Shown one piece after another: positions 1-12,066 of a DNA stretch of 64,000 bases (position 1 is its first letter; every line of letters starts with the position of its first letter). The notes below the pieces were generated by a model. It saw only the letters and a program-made list of their open reading frames with translations. It searched no databases and had not been told where the DNA came from. Where the stretch lies: NCBI RefSeq assembly GCF_000213175.1, contig NW_009799101.1, forward strand, positions 764,077-828,076. Reading direction: 5' to 3'. Position numbers and translations under genes: made by a program. This DNA comes from Neurospora tetrasperma FGSC 2508. Its lineage: Eukaryota > Ascomycota > Sordariomycetes > Sordariales > Sordariaceae.

Positions 1-1963
1 AGGAGACCTCGGCGCCAGGTTGACGGGTTAAAATCAACATTCACTCCATCGCCGGGACACTGAGGGAAATTGCCGGTCAGGCCGCTCAGATACGAGACGA
101 AATCATCCAGACGGATCGGCCTTGGACGACGGCATTCATGAGAGACGGCTGGTCGGTGTCGTGTTTGGAATAGCTCCTTGGAACGGCCCAGTACCTAAAT
201 AATGCGGAGCTTGCCCCGAGCTTGTTATATTTTTCAAGCGCTGATAAGTATCAATAGGTGATTTCCACGGCAAAAGCGGTGGCCCGTTCTGTCATTTGCG
301 GGAACACAATCGTGTTGAAGCCATTTGAGTCCAGCCTTTAAAGCCGGCACCAGCAAGACGTGTCATTGACCTGGTTAAGTCAGCGGTTCATGGCGACGGC
401 ACGAAGCTGCTTGCGGGTGACCTTAAAATCACGGGTCCCAACAAGATCATTCTGAGGCCCCATGAAGAAGGAATCGGAGTCGTTTGGTTTTCGTCATGAT
501 CCTCTTCGGATTCGAACTCGATGAGGAAGCAGTTGCGCTGACCCATGATAGTGAGTTTCTGCTTTGTGCAAGCGTTTGCTTGAGGGAATTTATCAGAGCA
601 TTGGATATTGCGAGGCAGTTCGGGCAGGTGCTTGTCAGATCAACGGGCCTGCCGTGTATGTCGAGGCAACTCTGCCCCAAAAGGGACTGGTGGAAGCAGT
701 GGCTATGGTCTGTTCGATGGCATGGCCGGGGTTAGGGCCTTCACGGAGAGGAAGCTTGTTACGTCCCCACCTCCAAGCTGAGGTATGCTTTCTGACGTAG
801 TGCGAGTCATGACTTCTTGACCTCATTCTATATGACAGTATCAACGTTACAATGGGCTGATGGTTTCTCTCTACCAGCGTGAAATGTGAAGAATGGGTAA
901 CTCCGACGGTTGCCTATCCATGACGACAATACGTAGAAATAATTGTCTAGGCTCACGGAAGTGCGGTGCCGGATTGAAAAGCTGAGGGAAATTCGGCCTT
1001 ATCATGAAGGCTTGATCATCCCCCAGGCTATTCCCATGCTCTCTACACCACACTAGCGCTTCAGCCGACCACATGACTCTGGTGAATACGAGGACTCGAC
1101 TAGTGTAGTGAGGTACTGTGGTGTAAAGATTGGTGCTTGGATTACTCAGGTTCCATCAATGGCGGCCGGCGTGCATACCGACGGCGCTGTACAGTTGACC
1201 CCTGGTGCCGGGCGTTAGTTAGCGCGCGTTTTCAACACGCACTCTACGCAACTCAACCACCATTCCACCAAATTCAATAGAAGGAGCTCGTATTAACTAG
1301 ATACTCTTTGAACGGGTATATACCTACTTTATTCAACTTTCAGTTGTTACTGGTGTTGTCCAGCCGTTTTTCTGTGAATTTTGCAGACCTCCGTTGCAAG
1401 AACCGCACTAACAGACTGTATCTGTCGCCACTGGCGACCATAACCGGATTTCCCATTTATTGGGGTCACTGATGATCGTTCGGACAAGCTGGGGTGGTCG
1501 ACCCTGCAGGGGCCTCCAGTGGAATCGTGCAGAATCGGCCTGTTCGGGATGGAGAACTGCACAACTACGACATTAACCACATGGGCCGATGCTGATCGAT
1601 GTCAGCGCGGAGAAACATGTGCTGGGTGGTCCAATCATGCGCTTGGTTATGGAGAAAAGAGGCTGACCAAGGCCTCGGAAAGGTTACCTGAGATCGCTGC
1701 TACCAACGTTAGTCTATCAGCCAAGCGGTGCCACGGAATACGATACGAGACATTCCACCAAAAGACTTTACCCATTGGGCACGCTGCTGCGAAGATGGGC
1801 CCTCGGCTGAGGTGCTAGGTGAGGATCTTGATGATCCTGTAGTGACACCAGCAAGACAGGTGAACCGCCTAGTGATATAAATGTCGGGTCGCTGCCCTCT
1901 GCTTTGTATCCGATGGTGGTAGAACCGAAATCATCATCAGAATCTCACTCATCGATCTTACCC
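1..1963. other. Intergenic, no supported gene
   Basis: No open frame here has a recognisable domain, start context or consistent splice signals. On the minus strand between about 380 and 760, short peptide-like stretches sit in different frames separated by stops. They could be a decayed gene, but no family is recognised. Confidence 0.5.
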
Positions 1964-2780
1964 ATGATGAAACTCACTCTCCTCAGCGCGGCTCTTCTTG
2001 CTTTCGGCGACAGCGCCGTAAACGCCTTGAGTAGCTGTGGACAGTCACAGTACGATCCTGCTCAGGTATGTCTGGGATGTCGAGACACGGGTGCTGCCGG
2101 AGGAAGCCATATGACTAACACGTAGGTGATAGTACGTCTGCTGGAGCGATCAGTTCCTCTGCCCCATCACGGCTGGCGAGCCCCTCTCCTTCTGCAACGG
2201 AGCGTGCTATAGCAAGTTCATGTACAAGTGCGAGAACAACGTCCTGAGCTTGCTGCCCGCTCACACTGGGACACCCTTCACCCTCAGCGTGTCGAACCCG
2301 ACTTTGCCTATCGACGGCAAGCCCGTGACTGCCAGCGGTCTGCACTTGAGCCTTGCAGGCAACACTAGCACCTACTGCCCCGTCGAGGTGGTTGGTGCCG
2401 CGTGTCCCCCTGGCAACATCACGGCTTTTTTCGCCGGCAACGGTGGCCTCTCCATGGACACCATGGTTCCCGGCGGACAGCAAGCCTATCTTGGACCGGA
2501 CTGGAACATGCACTACACCCAAGCTCACTCGGCCTACATTCCTGCGGGCAGCCTAACCCAGGGCTTCGGTGGGTACGAGGGTGGTGGCTTCGTCAATCTG
2601 AACGGTAATGGCTGGGGCTGGGTTGCTTGCCCTCCTCAGGCCTCTGGCGGTGGCGGCACCGCGTGGAACCTGGTGGGAAGAAACGAGACGAACGCGGCTA
2701 GCTTGACCGCCTGCACTCCTGTCAACCTCAAGATCAACCCTCTCCCGTCCGGTACTGTTGGTGCCTGGCAGTATGCCTGA
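1964..2780 (+). CDS. Small secreted CBM52-like carbohydrate-binding protein
   Basis: Exons are 1964-2065 and 2133-2780, giving 249 aa. The 67-nt intron starts GTATGT, has a CTAACA branch site and ends GATAG; the junction is phase 0. The start is the first of two adjacent ATGs, followed by a hydrophobic signal peptide (about residues 1-22). Just after it comes a cysteine-rich module of about 45 residues with spacing like the fungal CBM52 domain (CGxxxYDPxxYVC, then FLCP, then CxxxCYSxxxYxC). The module is complete only after splicing. The rest is Gly/Asn/Pro-rich, with few Cys and several N-glycosylation sequons (NTS, NIT, NET). No catalytic domain is visible, so it probably binds cell-wall glucan or is a surface or effector-like protein. 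The family call rests on the cysteine module; the exact ligand is unknown. Confidence 0.75.
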
Positions 2781-4037
2781 GTGTGGATTCCCGAATATCG
2801 CCCTATAGGGGAAGAACGCTGATTGAGCAACGGATGGGTCGTGTAGATAGTTGTAATAAAACGTCATTCTGTACCACGAGATCTACGATTGTGTTAGTGT
2901 AATGTTACTCGTGGAGTTAGTGATTACGGACAGGACGCGTGGTGGTCGGCATGTAGTAGCATACATACGTACACCGAGCTCGCTGCTGTCTCGGAACTGC
3001 CGATGAGAGGACAGAACATTAGTGACGGTCCTGAATGTTTTGATAGTCTCGCAATGAATGGCCCTTGGCCTTACAGTATAGACGCGTAGGAGCTGAGACA
3101 ACTAATTTCTTCCTCTCATCTCACCGCCACATAATTACCATATTGTCTTGTATCAGATTGAGACACTAGAATCAAGCCAAAGTAGGGGCCAAGCCTCGGT
3201 GGGGCAGGATCCTGCCATTGGTGAAGTGCGCTTGGTAGATGTCGCAACTCTCGAGGCCGGGCCGCCATGTCAAAAACTAAGGCAGAGGGACGGCAAGGAA
3301 GAAGAGAGTCAAGAAGTGTAATCAAACAATTGTGAAAAGGCTGCGCCCGACGGCGGGGAAGATGCTAAATGCCCGTCCAGCTAGTCTCCTAGTGTACATA
3401 CCCAGGCGCAAAGGCCCACCCGAAACCTGGAGAAGGCGCTAACAGCCCTACAGCCCGCGGGACTCACGAGCCCCCGCTAATCTACCTACCTATGTATACC
3501 TAGATAGGTACGTAATATAGTACACGTGTACAGCAATGAAATGCTAGTCCCTGTAGTGTAAATGTAGCGAACCATTTATTGCCAGAGATTTGTTTATCTG
3601 TATTTTTTTTGGTATAAATGCAAGGACCCAGTAAATGCACGCGTGCAAAATGACCTGCTGGAGCGGGCTGCATTTACTCGGTAGGCACATTGCTGTATGG
3701 ATACCTAGGTACCTACCTACCTAGGCAGCGTCACCAACCGACTCCCTCCATTTCAAGCCAACGCACCATGTGAAACCCGACGTGAATCGCCGAAGCATGT
3801 CAATAGGCTGCCATTGCCAGGCCATCCTCTTCCACCAAGTACACCACAACTAAGCCATACATTTGCTTGCAGGTTACCGTTCTTCCAACTGCTGTAGAAG
3901 TCACACGATCTTGTTCTCGTCGCTCTCTGTACACGCGTACTAATTCCATTTTCAAGAAGCCATGATGTTAATACCTAGACATCTCCAGCACGTTCATCAG
4001 ATAACTTTCAACTCTCCATTAGTAGAATCTCAATACG
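2781..4037. other. Intergenic with TACCTA-type repeats
   Basis: No coding signal is seen. It holds two patches of TACCTA/TAGGTA motifs (about 3483-3512 and 3700-3725). It serves as 3' flank of the CBM52-like gene and promoter region of the O-methyltransferase. Confidence 0.5.
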
Positions 4038-5351
4038 ATGGTCGCAACGTCTGACATCCCGGCCGACACCTCTACTTCACTTCTCACCACGCTCGCAGAT
4101 GAGATCTCGTCCAGTGCGACTCTCCTATCTTCGCATATCGAATCCAGGCGACTTCCATGGCCATCTTTTTCCGCCGATGGCCCCCGGCAGCCAATTTGCG
4201 AGGACAATGAAGAAGTCTCACGGGCACGCACTGCTCTCATTGAAGCCACTAGATCCCTCCACGCCCTCGCCGTCGGGCCAGTTGAAACTACAAAGCACTT
4301 CTGTTTCAACGAGATCTATCTCCTCGGCGCAATGCAAGTCCTGTGTCATTTCGAGATTCCACAGAACGTCCCGCTCCAAGGAACCATCACTTTCCATCAC
4401 CTTGCCTCCAAGACCGGCTTAAGCGAAGCTCTTCTTCCACGCTTTCTGCGTATGGCCATAGCAAACTTCTACTTCGCCGAACCTGAACCAGGTCTGGTCG
4501 CCCATTCAGCCTGGTCCAAGCCACTCGCTACTGACGAGAAGATGCGCGCCTGCATCTGGTTTCGCCATGCCGAGATGCTCCCTGCCGTATCCAAGCTCGT
4601 CGACATGGTCAAGCGGTACCCCGACTCCCCTGAGCCACAGGACACAGCTTTCTCGCTGGCATTCGGAGACGCCTTCTTCGGGTACAAAGAGAGACACCCG
4701 GAAAACATGGTCCAATTTGGACAATTTCTTGACGCCTTTTCCGGTGGTAGCTCCGCCGACTCGGCGGAAAGCATTGCGCGAGCCTACCCCTGGGAGACAC
4801 TACCGAACAGAGCGCTCGTCGTTGATGTTGGCGGTGGCATCGGACATATCTCTGCTGCTATTGCGCAGGCACATCCTCATTTGCGGTTTCAGGTGCAGGA
4901 CTTTGAAGATCTGAGAGGCGCGGCCGAGGAATTGATGGAGAGTAAGGGAGTCAAGGATAGAGTCGAGTTCGTGTCGCATAATTTCTTTGACCCCCAACCA
5001 GAGCCAGCCAGAGGAGCCGCCGTTTACTTCATGAGGAACATTCTTCACAATTGGTCTGACTTGTACTGCAAGCGAATCTTGAAACCGATTGCCGAATCTA
5101 TGGGGCCGGAAAGTAGGATCGTCAACTGCGATATTGTTTTGCCAGAGCCAAATTCGGTGCCAAAGGCGCAGGACGCAGTGATCAGGGCACTTGATTTGAC
5201 TATGCTATCGTTGTTCAACGCTAAAGAAAGATCTACCGACCAGTGGAAGGAGCTGTTTGCGAGCGCCGATGGCAGGCTCGAGATCACCGACATGGTAGGG
5301 AAGCCACGAATGAGGATGGATAGCCTGGTTGAGGTTAGGTTGTTATGTTGA
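4038..5351 (+). CDS. SAM-dependent O-methyltransferase (Methyltransf_2 type)
   Basis: Single exon, 437 aa. It should transfer a methyl group from S-adenosylmethionine to a hydroxyl of a small aromatic or polyketide substrate in the cytosol. Residues about 85-160 form the winged-helix, dimerisation-like N-terminal region. The SAM-binding glycine motif VDVGGGIGH lies at about 262-270, and an acidic partner (QDFED) follows at 287-291. The segment NILHNWSD (334-341) carries the expected catalytic base His337, as in caffeate/flavonoid-type methyltransferases. Length is normal for fungal members (400-450 aa). It stands at the edge of a block with a dioxygenase, a permease and a flavin monooxygenase, a common setting for secondary metabolism, but no polyketide or peptide synthase is in view. 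The substrate cannot be told from sequence. Confidence 0.88.
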   Translation: MVATSDIPADTSTSLLTTLADEISSSATLLSSHIESRRLPWPSFSADGPRQPICEDNEEVSRARTALIEATRSLHALAVGPVETTKHFCFNEIYLLGAMQVLCHFEIPQNVPLQGTITFHHLASKTGLSEALLPRFLRMAIANFYFAEPEPGLVAHSAWSKPLATDEKMRACIWFRHAEMLPAVSKLVDMVKRYPDSPEPQDTAFSLAFGDAFFGYKERHPENMVQFGQFLDAFSGGSSADSAESIARAYPWETLPNRALVVDVGGGIGHISAAIAQAHPHLRFQVQDFEDLRGAAEELMESKGVKDRVEFVSHNFFDPQPEPARGAAVYFMRNILHNWSDLYCKRILKPIAESMGPESRIVNCDIVLPEPNSVPKAQDAVIRALDLTMLSLFNAKERSTDQWKELFASADGRLEITDMVGKPRMRMDSLVEVRLLC

Positions 5352-5502
5352 AGAGAATGTACATCATTCACATTCCAATACCACAACTCAATTACCAGAA
5401 GATTGAAAGGGGAGGTCTAAATCTGCTCTTTTTCAGGGAGAAACACCTTCACATCGAGCTAAATATGGACTTTCCAAGTACTCTCTGATGACTCCAACCT
5501 AC

Positions 5503-6722
5503 CTACTCAGTCACTCCCAAGTCACTCCTTTCTTGATCATCCAGCAGCCCTAGCGCTTGGCGCCGTGTTGGGGCGTTTGGATCGTAGTAAGGGACCTCAG
5601 CCAAAGACGTCACTCGGGTTCCGTGACGGGGGTGCTTGCCACCATAGTCCCAGCTGGCGTTGTGGATGGTAATTCTGGGACGTTTTACTCGCGGTAAGTT
5701 ACCATACATCATGAACACTATCAAGAAATTACTGACCTATTGTCCCACAACGCACTCGTCCCCGGTGTCCACTTGAAGCGCACTTGTATGTCGACGTTCT
5801 TCTCGTAGACATCATACAAGTAGTTCAGAATCACATCGCTCTCGGCCTTATCGAGCCCCACGATCCGCACCGTCATTGATCGATTCACCCACAATGCTTT
5901 CCACCCAGTGGCCGGATGAACTCGCACAAGCGGATGCGTGCGCTCGATGTACTTGGGTCCTGCATTGGGGTCCTGCCGATCGATGTATGGGTGTGCAGAG
6001 CGGTACACGGCATACTTGCCATCAATGATCTTGCGAAATTCAGGCGAAAGCTTCTCATAAGCGCTGTAACCAGATGCCCAAAGCGTATCTCCGCCGGTAG
6101 GAGGTACCGTATCATTGTGCAGGTGGGTGATACCCGCCGGTTGGCGTTCATGAACGAGATCGCTGTGCCAGTTTGAGGCACCGCCAGGACGACGGAAGTC
6201 GGCCGGTCTCTCCAGGGTGAAGAGGTCTGGCCAAATAACGGTCACGCCTGGGACACCAGGGACTTGGGGAGTCTGAGGATGAACTTCGACCTCGCCGAAC
6301 CACTCACCCAGCTCCTTTTGTTGCTGGGGAGTGAGGTCCTGGTTACGGAAGAAGACGACGCTCCGCTCGGCAATAAGAAGGGCTAACTCATCGCGCTGCT
6401 GGGGGGTGAGGTCCTTGAGCTGAAGACCCTCGATCTCGGTCCCGATGTGTGTGGTCAAGTCGGTCACCTTGGTTGCTGCTGAGAAGAGGTTCTTCTTTGA
6501 TTTGTCAGCTCGAGCACCTGCGTCCTGGTAAAGTCGCTCCTCGTCGCGAATCTTGTAAACGTCTTGAAGGTAAAGAGGTACAGATGGGCGGTATGGATAA
6601 CCCTTGGACAGGTCGATTGCAGCTTTGAGGAGACGTTGACGTGCTGGTTCCGGAAGAGGGAGGGTCTCCTTCCTGGGCTCAATCGTGTCAACGATGGAAT
6701 CAAGAATTGGTGCGGGCGCCAT
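5503..6722 (-). CDS. TauD/Jlp1-family 2-oxoglutarate dioxygenase
   Basis: Minus strand, exons 6722-5737 and 5674-5503, giving 385 aa. The 62-nt intron has donor GTCAGT and acceptor CCCAG and splits an Arg codon. The family uses Fe(II), 2-oxoglutarate and O2; known members release sulfite from taurine or other sulfonates, or oxidise chloro-phenoxy and related acids. The first two iron ligands are His186 and Asp188 in NWHSD. The distal His333 (ITIHNA) and the 2-oxoglutarate-binding Arg region (HPRHGTR, 343-349) lie in the second exon, so splicing is needed for an active enzyme. Length fits fungal Jlp1-like proteins. It is divergent from the MFS permease at 7872, with about 1.15 kb between. A sulfonate substrate is likely but inferred. 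No peroxisomal or secretion signal is evident. Confidence 0.88.
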
Positions 6723-7871
6723 GTTGTGAATGTAGTTGGTAAATGTTGTATCTTGATGTAGATTGTGACAAATGGTAAGTGTAAGTGCCTTGGCAAGTCA
6801 AGTGTCGACTTTGTTTCGAGGTACAGTTCTTTTTCCCTCTTCGCTTGGTGGATATAGTGCACGTTTATATGTCTCGAGAAGTCCAACAGTCCAGAGTCAT
6901 TCCATGAGCCACCGTATAGGTAACTTTTCTTCCAGAAGTCATCCATTGTGGTTGTTGAACCGGAACGAGTATCGCCCCGCTAGATGTATGATGATCAAGC
7001 ACAGCAACTTGATTACAATTCTGACAGTTGTCCTTATCTATGGTCAAATCTGTCTGTGTAATTGCGGGATTGGAGCCACGGCCGCGGTTGCTGTGAGGGG
7101 TTACCTCCAGAGTGATGTCTTTTTGAAGCCTCAGGTACACCAGTTGGGGAAGCGACATTACAGTGTGTTGCAACGAACAAAAGAGTATGGACTGATATCC
7201 GATCACCGGATTTACTGCACAGGTGATAAGAAGCGTTTGGGATGTTTGTTATGCCCAGATGGTTGGTGCCCTCTTTTTATGTCATCTTGCGCCATCCGCT
7301 GGGGTGGATTGTGTGCTTTGCTGCACTTGAACTATTGCACCACCAACAATTACACTCCAATACAGGCTTGGTTGTTAGCTCAAGACATTCGTTTAGTTTC
7401 ATAGTTAAAGAGTGTTTTACCTCGAATATGTATTATCGAAGTTCAAAACCTTATATGGAAGCTTGTAAATGCCTTTTCGATCCGTCCTTAGAGGTAGCCA
7501 CTCGATTCATCCTTGTGAGGTTTAGGACAATTCGGGACGGACGTTATCCAGTATACCAAGAGTACCAAGCTAGCTAGCAAACTTGTATTGGCCTGTATTA
7601 CTCCCAACATCATTGGGTCGACCATTCAAAATATCCGTGGGTCAAGCAATACAGTAATCAAATTTGAGTCTAGACTTGACTTCACCCCCACGCAGAGTAA
7701 GTGATGGACCGGCCATGGCGACATTGGAGCTCATGGCGTCTTTCTTAGACTCAATGGCGATGGCTGCCACTCATGATTGTCGATATGGACACAAAAGACC
7801 CCAAACGATCAAGTCCCTTGGAGTCGTACTCGTCGATTTTATGACAACACCAGCATTGTCGTTTGAACATC
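6723..7871. promoter_or_regulatory. Shared divergent promoter region, dioxygenase/permease
   Basis: About 1.15 kb lies between two divergently transcribed genes, with no convincing gene inside. One stretch at 7715-7724 matches 9 of 10 positions of the CYS3/MetR-type sulfur-regulator consensus ATGRYRYCAT; one such match could be chance. Co-regulation of the pair is inferred from the layout. Confidence 0.35.
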
Positions 7872-9435
7872 ATGTCGAAAAGCACAGATTCTGGCGTCGT
7901 TACCAAGGGCGATCTTCGGGGCCCATCCAGTTCCCTCAAAAGCTCCCGTCACGAGTACACCTCAGACACACAAACAACAGAACTGGTGCAAGAACAACCC
8001 AAGAGAAGTTGGCGTTCTTACGTCTGGGATACATTGGACAAGTCTCCCCAAGAAAGGCGCTTCCTCTTCAAGCTTGACGCGGTGATTCTGACTCTGGCCT
8101 CCCTCGGATACTTCATCAAGTATCTTGACCAAGTCAACATCACAAATGCCTTCGTGTCCGGAATGAAGGAAGATTTGAAGCTGTTTGGCAATGAGTTGAA
8201 CTATATGCAGACTTGCTGGACGGTTGGATATGTCATTGGCGAAATTCCAAGGTGAGTATCGATCCCCCGATGACGTTTTCTCTGCTTACTCCCAATGCTA
8301 ATCATCTCATAGCAACATCTTGTTGACTCGTATCCGGCCGTCTATCTGGATCCCGGCTTGCGAAGTTGTATGGGCTATTCTGACCATTTTGCTCGCCAAA
8401 TGCAAGACGACAACTCAAGTCTACGTCTTGCGTTTCTTCATCGGTCTCGCCGAAAGTGTATTCTACCCGGGCATGCAATACATTATCGGCTCATGGTACC
8501 GCAAAGACGAACTGGCCAAGCGATCTTGCGTCTTCCATGCCAGTGGCGCCATAGGCACCATGTTCTCCGGGTATCTTATGGCGGCAGTCCACAAGAAACT
8601 AGCCGGCGTCGGAGGATTCAAAGGCTGGCAGTGGCTGTTCATCATTGACACAGTCATCTCCCTGCCCATCGCCATCTCAGGCTTCTTCCTCATGCCAGAC
8701 CTGCCCGAGATCACCAAAGCGTGGTATTTCTCTGCGGACGAGATTACGTTGGCCAAGGAGCGTATGCGTCTCGAAGGTCGTGCTCCTAGAGCGCCATACA
8801 CCAAGGCCAAGTTCAAAAAGATATTCTCCAGCTGGCACATCTACCTCCTCACTGCACTTTACATCTTCTTCAACAATGGTAACGGAGCCTCCGGCCAGCC
8901 AGCTTTCCAGCTGTGGCTCAAGTCGAAGGGACACCCTATCACCGAAGTGAACACTTATCCGACAATCACGGCCGCCATCACTGTGATCACGACGCTCATC
9001 TACGCCTGGACGTCTGATACTGTGTTCCGCGGTGCTAGATGGCCGCCCATTGTCTTTTCGGGTCTAGTGAACATTGTGATCTACTCCAGTCTAGCAGCCT
9101 GGAACATTCCTGACGGATGGAAATGGGCCTGCTTTTTTCTGGCGGGCTTCGGCGGAGGTATCAGTGGACTGACGTTTGCTTGGGCGCATGAAATCTGCGG
9201 CGACGACAACGAGGAAAGAGCGCTGGTGACGGGCACCATGAACGAGATGGCCTATGTCTTTCAGGCGTGGCTGCCCTTGCTGATTTGGCAGCAAGTAGAG
9301 GCGCCGGTGTACCACAAGGGGTATATGACCTCTATTTTTATTGCCGTGGCAATGATACTTACTGCGGTCTTGGTCAGGTTTTTACATCACAGGGAACGAG
9401 CAAGAAAGCTGCTTGCGGAAGAGCCAAATGCTTGA
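7872..9435 (+). CDS. MFS permease, Dal5/allantoate (anion:cation symporter) family
   Basis: Exons are 7872-8251 and 8313-9435, giving 500 aa. The intron has donor GTGAGT and acceptor CATAG and splits a Ser codon. The first ATG in frame is at 7872. The N-terminal ~60 residues are hydrophilic and cytosolic. TM1 is near residue 75 and contains the family-typical run YFIKYLDQVNITNAFVSGM. About twelve hydrophobic segments follow, with a central loop rich in K/R/E (about residues 285-315), as in Dal5, Tna1 and Fen2 relatives that import organic acids, allantoate, nicotinate or pantothenate with protons. It sits head-to-head with the TauD-like dioxygenase, which suggests it imports that enzyme's substrate or a related acid. 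The precise substrate is not readable from sequence. Confidence 0.88.
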
Positions 9436-10500
9436 AGCGGCTGATAGTAGGAGACTTTGTGTGTGTGTAGATACAGGTAGAAATGAATATGTTACTATCC
9501 CGATGGCACCTCAAGTTTCCTGTAACGCATGAAAAAGACTAAAGAACTTGAACCGATGATAGTTAGGCGCTGATAACGGGATGTTGCCGTGTAAGCTTCA
9601 AAAAGTGGGCGTGCCAGACGAACTGAAGACGTCTAGAGGTAGTTGCTCCAGAATATCTCCCTTGAGTACCTAGTTAGGTACCTAGTTAGGTACCTCTAGA
9701 GGTACATTCCGATGCTGGTTTGTTTCCATGTTAGCCTGGTGCACTTGGTACCCCTGGTAGTGTGCACTGGACGAAATCTATCCCGAATAGTCCCAAAGCT
9801 TACAAGGAAAAGCCAAAATGGCTGAGTACGGATCAAAAAGGCATCGACAAAATTTGATGTGACCTACTGAACACCGTTTCCAAGGATAGATCACATATTT
9901 GTTGGATATTCAAACGCATAAGAAAGTTAACCCGAGGTTTTGAGCTAACAAACAAACCAGTACTGGACTGTACGCGAGAATTCTGGTCGTGTCGGTGTTG
10001 AAGTTTGGTTAACGAGTGAGGCGGTTTGTAATGTTAATTAACGTGCAGCTGAAATGGCATCTCGTCATCCAAGGGGATATGGTGTAAGGTTGTCGTCGTG
10101 CGGGGGTCACTAGTCAGATGTACCAATGTCGGCTTTTATTTGTGATAACCGTCTGTCGCCTACTGATACGCAATCAGATCAAAGATGGCGTGCTCTGTCA
10201 ATCCTTACTGAATGAGACGACTTGACGGCGCGGAGGAACACATTCGGCCGCGGGATACCTCGATGGTGTTAAGGAGATATAATGACAATAAACACTTCGG
10301 GGGTTGTCGCGTAGATAACTAATGTCCTTATGAAGCAGTCTAAAACTTGGCATCATTCTCCCTGCTGGCCATCACATCGTCTTGCCTTTAACATCAATAT
10401 CATGTTCGCCGCAACAGCGGGATTCCCTCATGCTTATGTTCCCCATCTACCCCTAAAGACCGACCGACCGACCCATCTTGAACGTCAAATACCCCAAGCT
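9436..10500. other. Intergenic with short tandem repeat
   Basis: No gene is seen. At 9667-9705 there are two direct copies of a 12-nt TACCTAGTTAGG unit followed by a diverged third. The segment contains the promoter of the flavin monooxygenase. Confidence 0.45.
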
Positions 10501-12066
10501 ATGCCTCTCATCGTGGATACCGACTTCCAATCCGGTTCAACATCAAATGCAGAATCTCGATTTGGGGAGCACAAGTCGGTGGCGGTGATAGGCTCAGGCA
10601 TCAGTGGAGTCTGTGCTGCTGCTCATCTTCTCAAATATGGACTCTCCGTGACCGTCTTTGAACGGTCCAACGGCGCCGGCGGTGTATGGAAGTTCGACGA
10701 ACGCCCACCGGAAGATCCCCCGTATATTTACCGTCCACCGTCCATCGGAGATCAGCAGCACATCCCCCCAGGTGCCGTTTTTGACGGTTGGGACGCGAAA
10801 TTTTCGAATCTTGAAGTACGATTCGCGCCACCGAGCCCATGTTATGTCGGTCTAAAGACCAATGTCCCAACACCACTGATGGGAACTACGTTAGGGAATT
10901 GGCCCGAGGGGAGTCCGGCATCGGTCAGCCATTCCGCTGCTCTCCAATACATCCGGTCCCTAGCCAAAAGATCCGGATTGGATGCAGTGACGGAGTTCCA
11001 CACTCGAGTTGAGGATGTCAGAAAGACAAGCGACGGTTCAAAATGGAGGATCACTACCCTAGCGCTGGAAATTGAAGACGGGATCCCTAGCGTTCAGTTC
11101 ACAGAGAAAGTCAGGGATTTTGATCTGGTTGTCGTCGCTTCGGGGCATTACAATATGCCGCGTATTCCGCAAATCGAAGGCTTAAAAGGGTGGAAGGACT
11201 CTTTTCCCGATAGAGTTATTCACTCCAAGAGGTACCGGAATCCTGAGAAGTACCGGAATCAGAACGTGCTCGTGATCGGAGCCGGCGTGTCCGCTACAGA
11301 CGTCTGTAAAGAACTCGGCGAGGTGTCTCACAAGACGTACCAGAGCACTCGCAACGGACGGTTTGACCTTCCGGCGAGTGTACTGCCTCCAAACGCCGTC
11401 CGAGTAGCATCAGTGGAGAAGTTTGTCCCTCCAGAGGCAAAGATCGAAGGGGAAGAGCCGACACTCGGGAATAATCAGCCGATACCCGGGTTTGTTGTTC
11501 TCACAGACGGAACAATCCTACAAGATATTCATCAAATAGTATTAGCCACTGGATACATTGTGTCCTACCCCTTTCTCCCGCAGTTGCACTCCGACACGGC
11601 TGTTGATGCCGATCCTGACGACGAGCTGGTCGTGACATCGGACGGCATTATGACGCATAACCTCCATAAGGATATCTTTTACATCAACGACCCGACGCTG
11701 GCGTTCATTGGCGTTCCCTACCACGTCGCGACCTTTTCACTTTTCGACTTCCAGGCCCAGGCGTTGGCGAGGGTGTTCGCTGGTAGGGCAAAACTGCCGA
11801 CGCAAGAAGACATGCGAAGAGAATATGAGAAGCGTGTGGAGGAAAAGGGGCGGGGACGTTTCTTCCATTCCTTGGTAACACCTGGGCATGAGATCGCCTA
11901 TGTCAGAGATCTCGCGGAATGGGTAAACGGCTACGTGAAGGAAACGGGAGGCGAGCCCATGCCGGTTCATTCAGAGGAATTCTTGAAGGAATATGACGTG
12001 TTGAAAAGCAGGTTAAGGGGCCTGTACCCGGAAATTGCCAAGAATGATGGGGAGTTGCAGGAATAA
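10501..12066 (+). CDS. Flavin-containing monooxygenase (FMO-like)
   Basis: Single exon. From the ATG at 10501 it is 521 aa; the same frame has upstream ATGs at 10330 and 10402, but the extra 57 residues look unlike coding sequence and unlike family N-termini, so the internal start is preferred. The FAD-binding Rossmann motif GSGISG is at residues 31-36, followed by the GGVW run. A second dinucleotide (NADPH) motif, GAGVSA, lies mid-protein, and the ATGY motif of class B monooxygenases is downstream. The FMO signature FxGxxxHxxxY appears as FPDRVIHSKRY, with Asp in place of Gly. The family oxygenates soft N or S atoms or ketones of small molecules. Its position beside the dioxygenase and permease suggests one accessory pathway. 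Substrate unknown. Confidence 0.85.
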   Translation: MPLIVDTDFQSGSTSNAESRFGEHKSVAVIGSGISGVCAAAHLLKYGLSVTVFERSNGAGGVWKFDERPPEDPPYIYRPPSIGDQQHIPPGAVFDGWDAKFSNLEVRFAPPSPCYVGLKTNVPTPLMGTTLGNWPEGSPASVSHSAALQYIRSLAKRSGLDAVTEFHTRVEDVRKTSDGSKWRITTLALEIEDGIPSVQFTEKVRDFDLVVVASGHYNMPRIPQIEGLKGWKDSFPDRVIHSKRYRNPEKYRNQNVLVIGAGVSATDVCKELGEVSHKTYQSTRNGRFDLPASVLPPNAVRVASVEKFVPPEAKIEGEEPTLGNNQPIPGFVVLTDGTILQDIHQIVLATGYIVSYPFLPQLHSDTAVDADPDDELVVTSDGIMTHNLHKDIFYINDPTLAFIGVPYHVATFSLFDFQAQALARVFAGRAKLPTQEDMRREYEKRVEEKGRGRFFHSLVTPGHEIAYVRDLAEWVNGYVKETGGEPMPVHSEEFLKEYDVLKSRLRGLYPEIAKNDGELQE

